The notes below the pieces were generated by a model. The model saw only the letters and a program-made list of their open reading frames with translations. It was not told the origin of the DNA and made no database searches. Of a DNA stretch of 64,000 nt, positions 27,528 through 36,496 are shown piece by piece. The position numbers and the translations under genes were made by a program. Position 1 is the first letter of the stretch. Every line of letters begins with the position of its first letter. Source of the DNA: an uncultured Dysosmobacter sp. (lineage in GTDB: Bacteria > Bacillota > Clostridia > Oscillospirales > Oscillospiraceae); NCBI RefSeq assembly GCF_947631165.1, contig NZ_CANRKH010000002.1, forward strand, positions 62,001 through 126,000, written 5' to 3'.

Positions 27528-28379
27528 CTACTGGGCAGCCATACACACATCGTCTATAAACCGCGCGACTATTTCGATCACTGCGATCCGTCCGCCGCAG
27601 AGACCATGGGACACAGGCAGTTCCACCAGTCTTTGAATAGCCGTTGTCTCATGGACGGCCAGCTTGTTCCACAGTGGAGCCGCCATCCACGGCGGTGCGA
27701 TCTGATCCAGTGTTCCAGTAATGCAGCAGATGTTTTGATCTTTGATGTCGGGATAGGCATTTCCAAAAGCATAGTCCGCCAAATGCCCTTGTATATCCCG
27801 CAGGATCGCGCCCGATCCATCGCTGCGCAGAATATATCCCGTCCGAAGCAGTTTCATCAGCCGTGCCCCTTCCCCTCTCTGCAAAAAACAGGTGGGATCA
27901 TAGGGAGCCAGCAGCACCAGCCCCCGGATGCCTTTTATACGGCGGGCGGCCTGCAGCACGCTGTTTCCGCCCATACTGTGTCCTACCAGAAACACAGCAT
28001 GGGGATCAGTGTGATAAGACTCGCAAAAGCCGCGGCTTTGCACATGGGTACAGATGCGGACGACATCCTGCACACAGTTGGAGATGAGGTATTTCCCCTG
28101 GCTGCCCCAGGCGCCCCGGTGGTGCATGGTGATGACCACACAGCCGATCCGACGCAGGGCGAAGGCCAGATCATCGTTCCGCGCTACGCCGGGATAGCCG
28201 TGGACCAGCACGACGCAGGGCCGGCCCTGTGAAAAGCTGCCGTCCGGCCACATGATCTCACCATACAGTTCCGCACCGCTGCTCTCCACACAGAGCATAT
28301 CGTAATCAGCGGGGGATACGGCGGGATCATAGGGCGGATCGGCAAACAGGTATTCCATGCGAAGGGGAGATTTCGTCAT
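27528..28379 (-). CDS. Alpha/beta hydrolase
   Basis: The 283-residue protein has VVLVHGYPG, nucleophile elbow VGHSMGGNS, candidate acid in TGTLDQIAPP and catalytic His in LPVSHGLCGG. It is a paralogue-like relative of the hydrolase at 7412-8245 (same HHRGAWGSQGKY versus [12 protein letters not shown] region). Start ATG 28379 overlaps the upstream stop (ATGA), so it is cotranslated with the reductase-like gene. Substrate unknown; possibly an ester or amide in the pathway of its operon. Confidence 0.85.
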   Translation of the reverse strand: MTKSPLRMEYLFADPPYDPAVSPADYDMLCVESSGAELYGEIMWPDGSFSQGRPCVVLVHGYPGVARNDDLAFALRRIGCVVITMHHRGAWGSQGKYLISNCVQDVVRICTHVQSRGFCESYHTDPHAVFLVGHSMGGNSVLQAARRIKGIRGLVLLAPYDPTCFLQRGEGARLMKLLRTGYILRSDGSGAILRDIQGHLADYAFGNAYPDIKDQNICCITGTLDQIAPPWMAAPLWNKLAVHETTAIQRLVELPVSHGLCGGRIAVIEIVARFIDDVCMAAQ

Positions 28380-29299
28380 ACGGTTTCCTCCAATGCTCCG
28401 GCATTTACCTGCTCCAGCGTTTTGACCATGTGATATACAAAACGGCACACCGGCAGTTCCATTCCATGCGCCTGTCCCAGTTCCAGCGCCTCCCCGATCA
28501 GCATGTCGATCTCAGTCGGTCGCTTATCCAGAATATCCTGTGCCATGCTGCACATGCCGTCGGCGGGATACGGCAAGAAATAGCCGTCAAGCGCCCGGAT
28601 ATCCGCCTGGGAAAGCGGTACGCCCACCGCGTTTCCCAGAAGGACGATCTCCCGCATGACGCATTCCAGAGCGGCGCAGGCTTCCGGCAGCTTTTGAAAC
28701 CAAAGATGGGTGGCCCGCAGGATGGCCTGCACCGTGTTGCAGGCGGCGTTGAACATATACTTGCGCCAGATGTCCAATACGATCTCCCGGCTGATCACAC
28801 AGGGCACCCAGCCATTCAGCAGGTCATGGATGGACTGGACGCGATCGCTTACTGTTCCGTCCTTTTCTCCGATACAGATACTGCCCACTGGCTGAAAGTC
28901 CACATACTGTCCCACTTTTTTCGCGTTCAGACGGCTCATGCAGTAAATGACATGCTCTGGCCCCAGTTTGTTTCCCAGGATCTCCTCGCTGGTAAGCCCG
29001 TTCATCAGGCTCATGACAACGGTTTCCGGGCCGGTCTCGGCAGCAATATCATCCAGCGCGCTTTCCAGCTGATAACTTTTTACCGCCACGATCAAAAGCT
29101 GCGGAGACGGTTCTTTTCCAGGTGTGGCCACGTGAAGAGGATACGGTGTGCCGTTGATGATGATGCCTTGGCTTTGCAGCCGTTCAGCCCGTGCGCCCCG
29201 GGCCAAAATACGGACATGGCAGGGCTTTCCCATCAGGGCGCGGAAAGCGATGCTGCCCTCCGCGCCCAGACCCAGAATACTGACCGTTTCGATTTTCAT
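28376..29299 (-). CDS. 2-dehydropantoate 2-reductase (PanE/ApbA) family protein
   Basis: Start ATG 29299 follows a GGGGGATC ribosome site. The 307-residue protein has an N-terminal Rossmann fold with GLGAEGS, the VKSYQLESAL helix after strand 4, SLMNGL, and the catalytic-type Lys in WRKYMFNAACN of the C-terminal helical domain. PanE reduces ketopantoate for pantothenate synthesis, but many homologues reduce other 2-oxo acids. The neighbours (liv importer, aminotransferase) suggest reduction of a branched 2-oxo acid (inference). Confidence 0.82.
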   Translation of the reverse strand: MKIETVSILGLGAEGSIAFRALMGKPCHVRILARGARAERLQSQGIIINGTPYPLHVATPGKEPSPQLLIVAVKSYQLESALDDIAAETGPETVVMSLMNGLTSEEILGNKLGPEHVIYCMSRLNAKKVGQYVDFQPVGSICIGEKDGTVSDRVQSIHDLLNGWVPCVISREIVLDIWRKYMFNAACNTVQAILRATHLWFQKLPEACAALECVMREIVLLGNAVGVPLSQADIRALDGYFLPYPADGMCSMAQDILDKRPTEIDMLIGEALELGQAHGMELPVCRFVYHMVKTLEQVNAGALEETV

Positions 29300-29312
29300 G
29301 CGATCCCCCCCT

Positions 29313-30488
29313 TTATCCGGCTTCCCGGAACAGTTTTCCCATGATCCGCATTCCCTGTGTGATCTGCTGGTCCGTGGCATTGGAGAAATTGAGCCGCAGA
29401 CAGTTGCGGACATTTTCATTGGCAAAGAAAGACATGCCGGGAATATAGGCCACCTTATTGGCAGTCATGGCGGGCATAAGGGCAGTGGTGTCAATTCCCT
29501 CTGAGAGCGTTACCCACAGGAACAGACCTCCGCAGGGATGGGTCCAAGCGGCATCGGTGGGAAATTCGGAGGCCAGCATGGACAGCATCCTGTCCCGCCG
29601 TCCCCGATAGAGATCGTTGAGATGGCGGATATTGGCGTCCAGGTCGTTGTCCTCCAGGTAGGTATCCACCACCATCTGGGAAATGGTGCTGGCCTGCAGA
29701 TCGGTGCACTCCTTGGCGCTGGCGTATTTATCCAACAGCTCCGGCGCGGCGATGAGCCAGCCCAGGCGGATGCCGGGACTCAGGACTTTGGAAAAGCTGC
29801 CCATATAGGTGACGATACCGGTGGTGTCCATGGACTTCAGCGATGGGACCGGTTCGCCCTCGTAGCGCAGCGCACCATAGGGATCATCCTCCAGAATGGG
29901 AACGCCGTACTGCTCCGCCAGCGCCAGAACAGCCTTCCGTCGTGCCAGAGACCAGGTCTTTCCCGTGGGATTCTGGAAGGTGGGGATCACATACATCAGC
30001 TTGGCGTCCGGGTTTTCCGCCAGCTTCCGCTCCAGATCCTCCGGGATCATCCCGTCCGCATCGGTCTCGATGGGAAGAATCGTGCAGCCATAGGAGCGGA
30101 ACACCGTCAACGCGGCGAGGTAGGTGGGGTTTTCACAGATCACCAGATCGCCGGGCTCCAGAAAGACCTTGCCTGCCAGGTCCAGTCCCTGCTGGGAACC
30201 GCTGACGATCAGGATGTTGTCGGCGGCACAGGCGATCCCCTGGGCTTGGTGCCGCCGGGCCAGCTTTTCCCGCAGGGGCTGAAAGCCCTTGGAAGGGCCG
30301 TACTGGAGGGCGGCGGTGCCCTTGGTCAGATAGACCTTGTCAGAGGCTTTCCGCAGGGCTTCCAGGGGGAAGGACTCAGGGGCGGGCAGACCGCCGGCGA
30401 AGGAGATGATATCCGGCTTTGCGGTCAAAGCCAGCACGTTTCGCACGGCGGAGGTATCCATCCGGGATATCCGATCAGAAAAACGCAT
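29313..30488 (-). CDS. PLP-dependent aminotransferase, class I/II (2-aminoadipate/KAT-II-like)
   Basis: The 391-residue fold-I enzyme has FAGGLPAPESFP, QYGPSKGFQPLRE, GSQQGLDL, a cofactor Asp/Tyr region (EDDPYGAL) and PLP lysine in GSFSKVLSPGIRLGW. It resembles LysN/KAT-II-type broad-specificity aminotransferases. Lying 13 bp from the reductase-like gene and after the liv genes, it may transaminate branched or aromatic amino acids brought in by the importer. Confidence 0.9.
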   Translation of the reverse strand: MRFSDRISRMDTSAVRNVLALTAKPDIISFAGGLPAPESFPLEALRKASDKVYLTKGTAALQYGPSKGFQPLREKLARRHQAQGIACAADNILIVSGSQQGLDLAGKVFLEPGDLVICENPTYLAALTVFRSYGCTILPIETDADGMIPEDLERKLAENPDAKLMYVIPTFQNPTGKTWSLARRKAVLALAEQYGVPILEDDPYGALRYEGEPVPSLKSMDTTGIVTYMGSFSKVLSPGIRLGWLIAAPELLDKYASAKECTDLQASTISQMVVDTYLEDNDLDANIRHLNDLYRGRRDRMLSMLASEFPTDAAWTHPCGGLFLWVTLSEGIDTTALMPAMTANKVAYIPGMSFFANENVRNCLRLNFSNATDQQITQGMRIMGKLFREAG

Positions 30489-30504
30489 AGAGAGGACCTC
30501 TTTT

Positions 30505-31128
30505 CTATTTCACAAACAGGGGGATCATCCGCTGGATAAGGGCCACACAGCCGTCCTCGCCCAGCCGCTCGGAATCCAGGGAGAGGTCGTAGCCCGCAGC
30601 GTCCCGCCACTCTTCTCCGGTATAGTAGTGGTAGTACGCGGAGCGGCGCTTATCCTCCACCCGGATATGCTTGGCTACTTCCCGCTGGCTCCAGGCCAGG
30701 GAGTAGGCGGACACCCGGGCCAGTCGGGCCTCGATAGGTGCGTGGATAAACAGCCGCAGCACGTTGGGGCGGTCCGCCAGCAGAAAGTTTGCGCAGCGGC
30801 CCAGGATGATGCAGCTCTCCGTGTCCGCCAGTTCCTTGATGATCTTGGCCTGGAAGCTGAACAGGTTCCGGGTCGAGATGTAATCGTCGCTGTCCGGCGG
30901 CAGTATCTCGCCGGTATAGACCTTCTCCGCCGCTGACAGCATCTCCTTCAGGCCGATGCGCTCATCCGCCGCGCCGAACAGCCGCTCGTGGATGCCGCTG
31001 ACCTCCGACGCCTTCCGCAGCAGGTCCCGGTCGTAATAGGGGATCCCCAGGACGTCGGACAGTTTGCGGGTGATGTTATGGCCGCCGCTGCCGGTTTCGC
31101 GGGCCACGGTGATCACGAATTTTTCCAT
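30505..31128 (-). CDS. Cytidylate-kinase-like family protein
   Basis: Start ATG 31128 follows GGAGG. The 207-residue P-loop protein begins FVITVARETGSGGHNITRKL, a Walker A variant typical of the 'cytidylate kinase-like' family of Clostridia, followed by YYDRDLLRKAS and a LID-like basic segment (RRSAYYHYYTGEEW). True CMP kinase (Cmk) has GPAGAGKS, so this is probably not the essential enzyme. Found here between livF and the aminotransferase; function unknown, perhaps regulatory phosphorylation of a small molecule. Confidence 0.8.
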   Translation of the reverse strand: MEKFVITVARETGSGGHNITRKLSDVLGIPYYDRDLLRKASEVSGIHERLFGAADERIGLKEMLSAAEKVYTGEILPPDSDDYISTRNLFSFQAKIIKELADTESCIILGRCANFLLADRPNVLRLFIHAPIEARLARVSAYSLAWSQREVAKHIRVEDKRRSAYYHYYTGEEWRDAAGYDLSLDSERLGEDGCVALIQRMIPLFVK

Positions 31129-31142
31129 TGTTTTTCCTCCTC

Positions 31143-31847
31143 TCATGCGCCCAGGTATGCCTTGCGGACCCGATCGTCGGCCGCCAGGTCCGCCGCTCTT
31201 CCCTCCATGGAGATGGTGCCGGTCTCCAGCACATAGGCCCGGTCGCTGACAGCCAGGGCCATTTTGGCGTTCTGTTCCACCAGCAGAATGGTGATGCCGC
31301 TTTTGTGCAGCTCCTCGATGATGGCGAAGATCTCCTTTACCAGCAGGGGGCTAAGGCCCATGGACGGCTCGTCCATCAGCACGATGCGGGGGCCAGTCAT
31401 CAGTGCCCGGCCGGTGGCCAGCATCTGCTGCTCGCCGCCGGAGAGGGTGCCTGCCAGCTGGCGGCGCCGCTCCTTTAGCCGGGGGAAGTGACTGTAGACC
31501 TTCTCCAGGTTCTCGGAGATGTTTTTCTGGTTTTTGATGATGTACGCGCCCATGCGGAGGTTCTCCTCCACTGTCATGCGGGCAAACACATGGCGCCCCT
31601 CCGGAACATGGGCCAGGCCCATGCCGATGATGGTGTTGGCGGGAACCTTCTGCAGATCGTAGCCATCCATGACGATGGAGCCGGAGGAGGCCCGCAGCAG
31701 GCCCGAGATCGTATGCAGAGTAGTCGTTTTTCCAGCGCCGTTGGCGCCGATAAGGGAGACCAGTTCTCCGTCCCCCACGGTAAGGGAGATGCCCTTCAGG
31801 GCGTGGATCGCACCGTAAAAGACATTCAGGTCTTTGATTTCCAGCAT
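31143..31847 (-). CDS. livF: Branched-chain amino acid ABC importer ATPase LivF
   Basis: The 234-residue ATPase has Walker A GANGAGKTT, signature LSGGEQQML, Walker B VLMDEPSMGLSP and the LivF-typical VPEGRHVFARMTVEENLRMG. Last of the five liv genes; 12 bp after livG. Confidence 0.95.
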   Translation of the reverse strand: MLEIKDLNVFYGAIHALKGISLTVGDGELVSLIGANGAGKTTTLHTISGLLRASSGSIVMDGYDLQKVPANTIIGMGLAHVPEGRHVFARMTVEENLRMGAYIIKNQKNISENLEKVYSHFPRLKERRRQLAGTLSGGEQQMLATGRALMTGPRIVLMDEPSMGLSPLLVKEIFAIIEELHKSGITILLVEQNAKMALAVSDRAYVLETGTISMEGRAADLAADDRVRKAYLGA

Positions 31848-31859
31848 GGTTCTCCCTCC

Positions 31860-32633
31860 TTACTCGCCCAGATAGGCGGCGATGACCTTTGGGTTTTTCG
31901 CGATCTCCTCCGGTAAGCCGGAAGCAATCGTCTGGCCGTAGTCGATGACCTGGATACGCTCGCAGACATTCATGACCAGGGACATGTCGTGTTCGATCAG
32001 CAGGATCGCCACGCCAAAGCGATCACGGATGGTATTGATGCACGAGAGAAGCTCCGCCGTCTCCGTGGGGTTCATGCCCGCGGCCGGCTCGTCCAGCAGC
32101 AGAACCTTCATGTTGGTGGCCAGCGCCCGGGCGATCTCCAGCTTTCGCTGCTGGCCATAGGGCAGGCTGGAGGCCAGGAGATCCGCCTTGTCCTCCAGAT
32201 GGCAGATGGCCAGCAGCTCCATGCAGCGGTCTGTGCTCGCCTTTTCCGCCCTCCAGAATTTCGATGTGCGGAAGGTGGCATCCAGCAGATTGTAATGGAT
32301 GTCCTTTGTACAGGCGGCTTTGACATTTTCAAGGACCGTCATGTCGTTGAACAGCCGGATATTCTGAAAGGTGCGGGCGATGCCTGCCTCTACGAATTGA
32401 TGGGTCTTCTTTCCATTCAGCGGTACGCCGTCCAGCAGGACGGTACCCTCGGTGGGCACATAGACGCCGGTGAGCAGGTTGAACACTGTGGTCTTTCCGG
32501 CACCGTTGGGACCGATGAGGCCTACCAGCTCGCCGGAGTAGATCTGGATGTTGAAATCCTGCACCGCGTGGAGGCCGCCGAAGGAGATGCCCAGCTTCTT
32601 CGTTTCCAGAACGGGCGTGATTTTCTCAGCCAT
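31860..32633 (-). CDS. livG: Branched-chain amino acid ABC importer ATPase LivG
   Basis: Start ATG 32633 overlaps livM by 8 bp; the longer frame to 32729 runs inside livM. Walker A GPNGAGKTT, LivG-typical FQNIRLFNDMTVLENV, signature-region SLPYGQQRKLEIARAL and Walker B LLLDEPAAGMNPTE are present (257 residues). It forms the ATPase heterodimer with LivF. Confidence 0.95.
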   Translation of the reverse strand: MAEKITPVLETKKLGISFGGLHAVQDFNIQIYSGELVGLIGPNGAGKTTVFNLLTGVYVPTEGTVLLDGVPLNGKKTHQFVEAGIARTFQNIRLFNDMTVLENVKAACTKDIHYNLLDATFRTSKFWRAEKASTDRCMELLAICHLEDKADLLASSLPYGQQRKLEIARALATNMKVLLLDEPAAGMNPTETAELLSCINTIRDRFGVAILLIEHDMSLVMNVCERIQVIDYGQTIASGLPEEIAKNPKVIAAYLGE

Positions 32634-33780
32634 GGTTTGCCGCCTCCTTCTTTGCGGATTTCTCCAGCCCGCGGGATGCAAAGTAGGAACTGATCCATGC
32701 AGGCCACTTGGGGATATCGCACAGGGCAAATTCCCGGCTGCCCATGATGCCTCTTGGCCGGAACATGATGACCACGATCAGGGCGATGGAGTAGACCAGC
32801 ATGGGGTAGGTGAATACATTCTGCAAAAACGCGGGCAATGCGGCCACCCAGGCCCCGTTTTTGATGGTGTAGTTCAGCAGGAACAGCACCACAGCGGCAA
32901 TAACGGAGCCGGTGAGGGACCCCATGCCGCCCACCACCACCATGACCACAATGAACACGGAGTTCAGAATGGAGCCGTTGGTAAAGGCAAATGAGGTGGT
33001 GGACAGCGATGCGTTGCAGCAGGCGTACAGGGTGCCGGTGATCCCGGCGAAAAACGCGGAGATCGTGAAGGTCATCACCTTGTAATAGCTGACATTGATG
33101 CCGGAGGCGGCGGCGGCGATCTCGTTGTCCCGGATCGCCCGGATACAGCGTCCGTATTTGGAGCGGACGAACATGAACATGACCGTCATACACAGGATGA
33201 CCACCAGTGCCGCCACCCACAGATACTGCATTTTCTCGTCGTTGGAAAAGCCCAGACCGGTGGCATAAAGAGCCGAGGAGGCGGAGCCCTGGGACAATCC
33301 CTGCTGCCCGCAGAAGGGCAGGTTGTTGATGAGGTTGACGATGATCATGCCGAAGCCCAGCGTGATGATGGCCAGATAATCGCCCTTCAGCCGCAGGGCC
33401 GGGATGCCCACCAGCAGCCCCAGCAGCGCCGCGGACGCGCCGGCGATGAGAAAGCTCAGCAGCAGCACCAGCATAAAAGCGGGTCCCGATTTCTCCGTGT
33501 AAAAGCCCGCCCGCTGGAGTGCCAGGGAGAACAGTGACGCAGCATAGGCGCCCACGGCCATAAAGCCGCAGTGGCCCAGAGAGAGCTGCCCCAGGAACCC
33601 CAGCACCAGATTCAGCGAGGCCGCCATGATGATGAGATAGCTGCACTGCCAAAGGGAAGGCGTGATTTTGAGCTTCATGGTGCTGCCGCCGGTCATGCCG
33701 ATGACCACAGCCAGAGCGAAGAGAAGCAGCGCTGCCGCAAGGTTGACCAGATAGCGGGCCTTGATAGAAGTCTGTTTCAT
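32626..33780 (-). CDS. livM: Branched-chain amino acid ABC importer permease LivM
   Basis: The 384-residue polytopic protein has the family marks LSLGHCGFMAVGAYAA and GDYLAIITLGFGMII, the coupling loop YGRCIRAIRDNEIAAAASGIN, and GGMGSLTGSV near the end. It overlaps livH by 4 bp and forms the channel with it. Its C-terminus (after EFALCDIPKW) is extended relative to most LivM proteins. Confidence 0.95.
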   Translation of the reverse strand: MKQTSIKARYLVNLAAALLLFALAVVIGMTGGSTMKLKITPSLWQCSYLIIMAASLNLVLGFLGQLSLGHCGFMAVGAYAASLFSLALQRAGFYTEKSGPAFMLVLLLSFLIAGASAALLGLLVGIPALRLKGDYLAIITLGFGMIIVNLINNLPFCGQQGLSQGSASSALYATGLGFSNDEKMQYLWVAALVVILCMTVMFMFVRSKYGRCIRAIRDNEIAAAASGINVSYYKVMTFTISAFFAGITGTLYACCNASLSTTSFAFTNGSILNSVFIVVMVVVGGMGSLTGSVIAAVVLFLLNYTIKNGAWVAALPAFLQNVFTYPMLVYSIALIVVIMFRPRGIMGSREFALCDIPKWPAWISSYFASRGLEKSAKKEAANHG

Positions 33781-34670
33781 ACTTTTTCACCTACATTCTT
33801 TCCGAGGATACCGGCGGGCCGGATCATCAGCACGATGATGAGGATCAGGTAGACAAAGGTATCAGACATGGAGGAGCTGATATAGGTGTTGGCACCGGAC
33901 TGGACAATGCCGATCAGCAGTCCGCCCAGCACAGCGCCGGGCAGGGAGCCGATGCCCCCCAGCACCGCTGCCACAAAGGCATAGATGCCCAGAGTGGCGC
34001 CCATCGTGGTGAACACCTTGGGATACTGGGCAATGTACATCAGCGCCGCTACCGCTGCCAGCCCCGCGCCGATGCCGAAGGTGACGATGATGGTATGGTT
34101 GACATTGATGCCCATAAGGGTAGCCGCTTCCTTGTCTTCCGACACACAGCGCATGGCGCAGCCAATGCGGGACTTCTGGGTGAAGAAGTACAGCGCCGCC
34201 ATGATGACGGCGGAGACCGCCACCGTGATGATGGTGGCGTGACTGATGGCGACGCCGCCCACGGAGATGGTCTTGGCAAAGAGCGTGTAGGGCACCTTGG
34301 GGTCCGGCCCGATGGCCGGAATAGCCTGAGCCAGATTTTCCAGCACAAAACTCATGGCGATAGCGGTGATGAGACAGGTCAGGTTGTTGCCGGTCTTGCG
34401 GACGGGCCGGTAGGCCAGCAGCTCCACCAACATCCCCACACAGGCGCAGACCACGATGGCGGGCACCACCGCCAGCCAGCCGGGTATCCCCACGTTCATC
34501 ATGATGGGAATGGTGAAAAACAAGGAGTAGCCGCCCACCATAATGAAATCACCGTGGGCGAAATTAATGAGCTTGATGATGCCGTAGACCATGGTATAGC
34601 CCAGGGCGATCAGGGCATAGACGCTTCCCAGCCGTAATCCCGTGATAAGAAACTGGATAAATGTAATCAT
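33777..34670 (-). CDS. livH: Branched-chain amino acid ABC importer permease LivH
   Basis: The 297-residue permease has GSVYALIALGYTMVYGIIKL, NFAHGDFIMVGGY, SRIGCAMRCVSEDKEAATLMGIN and GGIGSLPGAVLGG, all LivH landmarks. First of the liv cytoplasmic-membrane genes, separated from the binding-protein gene by a strong hairpin. Confidence 0.96.
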   Translation of the reverse strand: MITFIQFLITGLRLGSVYALIALGYTMVYGIIKLINFAHGDFIMVGGYSLFFTIPIMMNVGIPGWLAVVPAIVVCACVGMLVELLAYRPVRKTGNNLTCLITAIAMSFVLENLAQAIPAIGPDPKVPYTLFAKTISVGGVAISHATIITVAVSAVIMAALYFFTQKSRIGCAMRCVSEDKEAATLMGINVNHTIIVTFGIGAGLAAVAALMYIAQYPKVFTTMGATLGIYAFVAAVLGGIGSLPGAVLGGLLIGIVQSGANTYISSSMSDTFVYLILIIVLMIRPAGILGKNVGEKV

Positions 34671-34709
34671 AGGATCGTTCCCTCTTTCCTATTGAATCAG
34701 CGGAAAATC

Positions 34710-34743
34710 GGTGGAGGGGGAGGCGTTTCGCCTCCCCCTCACC
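34710..34743. terminator. Strong hairpin between livK and livH
   Basis: The GC-rich arms GGTGgAGGGGGAGGCG and CGCCTCCCCCTcACC (34710-34743) close a TTT loop, with GATTTTCC after it on the minus strand. It probably acts as a partial terminator or RNA-stability element that leaves more binding protein than permease. Confidence 0.75.
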
Positions 34744-34753
34744 TTTAAATCAG

Positions 34754-35989
34754 TCAACTCAGGCTCAGGGCCTTGACAGTGATCTTGGAAACATCCTCGT
34801 CACCGGCGGTATAAGTGTAACCCATCAGCACGCCGTTCTTGATGGGGGTACCGGTCTCATCAAAGGAGAAGCTGCCGCAGGTGGTGTCATAGGCGGCGCT
34901 GGTGTCGGCCAGCGCAGCCTGGACGCTGGCGGCATCGGAGGCGCCGCAGGCCTCCATGGCAGTCTTATAGACATACACCGCATCATAGGCCAGCGCGTCA
35001 AAGTTATTGGGAGTCTCGCCGTAAGCGGCCTCATAGTTTTTGACAAAGTTGGTGGAAACATCGCTGGCCGCCAGTTCGGTAGAGTAATGGTTCACGAAGT
35101 ACACGTCGTTGTAAACAGAAAGATCCGCGCCGTCGGGAATGGTGGTCTCGGTGTTGTCCACGCCGTCGGCGCCCAGCAGCACGCCGGTGAAGCCCACACT
35201 GCGGGCCTGGGGCACTAGATAGGGACCCATGACGTCATAGTAGAAGGGAGTGAATACCATCTCGGCTCCGGCGGAGACCATCTTGTTGAACTGGTTGGTG
35301 TAGTCCACTTCGGTCATGGTAGCCACGGATTCCTCGGCTACGATCTCCAGTCCCTTATCACCGCAGGCGGCGGTAAAAGCGTCCCGCAGACCGGCGGAGT
35401 AGGTGTCGGCGGAGCAGTAAACAATGCCCACCTTGGTATAGCCCTCGTCCTTGGCCCACTGAGCAGCCAGTTCACCCTGGAAAGAATCACGGAAGCAGGT
35501 ACGGAACACAAAATCCATAGCAGTGGTCAGGGAGTCTGCCGTGCCGGATGGGGTAATCATCACCACACCCTCGGAGTTCGCCACAGAGGTGATGGCGGAA
35601 GTGCAGCCGGAGGTGGCGGAACCGACCACAAGCTGGATGCCGTCGGAGATCAGGGCGTTCATGGCGTTGACGCACTCCGTGGGGTCACCCTGGTCATCCT
35701 TGGTTTCCACGGCCAACTGGCAGGCACCGTCGCTGAGGGCAACGCCGCCGGCGGCGTTGATTTCGTCAATGGCCAGCTTCACGCCCTTCTCAATATGGGT
35801 GCCGTAAACGGCCAGACTGCCGGTCAAGGGGCCGATCATACCCAGGGTAATGGTTTCACCGGAGGCTTCTTCGGCCGGCGCGGCATCTCCGCCGCCGGCC
35901 TCGGGTTCCTCGGTTTTTCCGCCGCAGGCGGTCAGAGTAAAGGCCAGACAGCAGGCCAGGAACAGGCTCAGCAAATTTTTTTGTTTCAT
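34754..35989 (-). CDS. livK: Branched-chain amino acid-binding lipoprotein (LivK/LivJ type)
   Basis: The signal peptide with lipobox LTAC and a low-complexity Glu/Ala linker lead into a type-1 binding fold: LGMIGPLTGSLAVYG, KGVKLAIDEINAAGG, VVGSATSGCTSAITSVAN (ligand-contact region) and AYDAVYVYKTAM. The family also contains binders of amides, urea and other amino acids, so leucine/isoleucine/valine is the default guess. ATG 35989 is best spaced from AGGAGG; ATG 35992 is an alternative. Confidence 0.92.
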   Translation of the reverse strand: MKQKNLLSLFLACCLAFTLTACGGKTEEPEAGGGDAAPAEEASGETITLGMIGPLTGSLAVYGTHIEKGVKLAIDEINAAGGVALSDGACQLAVETKDDQGDPTECVNAMNALISDGIQLVVGSATSGCTSAITSVANSEGVVMITPSGTADSLTTAMDFVFRTCFRDSFQGELAAQWAKDEGYTKVGIVYCSADTYSAGLRDAFTAACGDKGLEIVAEESVATMTEVDYTNQFNKMVSAGAEMVFTPFYYDVMGPYLVPQARSVGFTGVLLGADGVDNTETTIPDGADLSVYNDVYFVNHYSTELAASDVSTNFVKNYEAAYGETPNNFDALAYDAVYVYKTAMEACGASDAASVQAALADTSAAYDTTCGSFSFDETGTPIKNGVLMGYTYTAGDEDVSKITVKALSLS

Positions 35990-36028
35990 CATAATTCCTC
36001 CTTAAACACGAGTGGTTCTTCTGGAAAA

Positions 36029-36108
36029 ACACAAGGGAGTGTGAACGTTTTTCCGTTCGCACTCCCTTGTGTTGACCTCAGCATACGTAGTTTCCGTCAT
36101 TTTGTCAA
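36029..36108 (-). promoter_or_regulatory. liv promoter with a terminator-like hairpin at the transcript 5' end
   Basis: On the minus strand TTGACA (36108-36103) and TATGCT (36085-36080) have a 17-bp spacer. A 19-bp inverted repeat (36029-36047 with 36054-36072, 18 of 19 paired, loop of six) begins right at the predicted start of the transcript. It is followed by TTTTTCC before the livK ribosome site. It has the shape of an intrinsic terminator, so it may attenuate the liv operon; alternatively it is a 5'-protecting stem-loop. Confidence 0.7.
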
Positions 36109-36281
36109 TGGCAATAACTATATAAAAACCCGATATTTTCGTCCACTATTTTGTAATTTAATCTATATTTTTAGGAATTAAGCACAACGTGTGTGTCACA
36201 CATGGGCATTTTGACGAAACAATGTCCGTGGCATTTTCAGGAAGGTATTTCAGAATCAATTCATATCCAGCCCTTGATCAG

Positions 36282-36461
36282 TTACAGCTCATCCAGGTTC
36301 CGTACATACTCCCGCTCCGTGATCTTCCAGCCTCTGGGCGCAGGGCGCGGCAGGTTCCCCACGGCAATTCCCTTGAACAGGTTCACATACAAAAATCTAT
36401 TCAAGTGTTCAAAAGTCATTTGCTCTGCCAGCTCCAGTTTTAAAACAATCCCCTTCCACAT
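36282..36461 (-). CDS. Possible small protein or gene fragment (59 codons)
   Basis: A minus-strand frame from ATG 36461 reads MWKGIVLKLELAEQ...REYVRNLDEL and stops at 36282. The composition looks protein-like (mixed charged and aromatic residues, FEHLNRFLYVNLFKGIA), but I do not recognise it and see no good ribosome site. It could be the C-terminal scrap of a lost gene upstream of the MarR operon. The rest of the 36.19-36.50 kb gap holds only a CCTTCCA/TGGAAGG inverted repeat (36453-36475). Confidence 0.3.
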   Translation of the reverse strand: MWKGIVLKLELAEQMTFEHLNRFLYVNLFKGIAVGNLPRPAPRGWKITEREYVRNLDEL

Positions 36462-36496
36462 TCATGCATGGAAGGAAAAACTGTGGAATATCGTTA

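Noticed and set aside
30505-31128. Calling this gene the essential cytidylate kinase cmk
   Set aside because: The P-loop reads ARETGSGG rather than GPAGAGKS, and the context is an amino-acid importer operon, so only family-level naming is justified.
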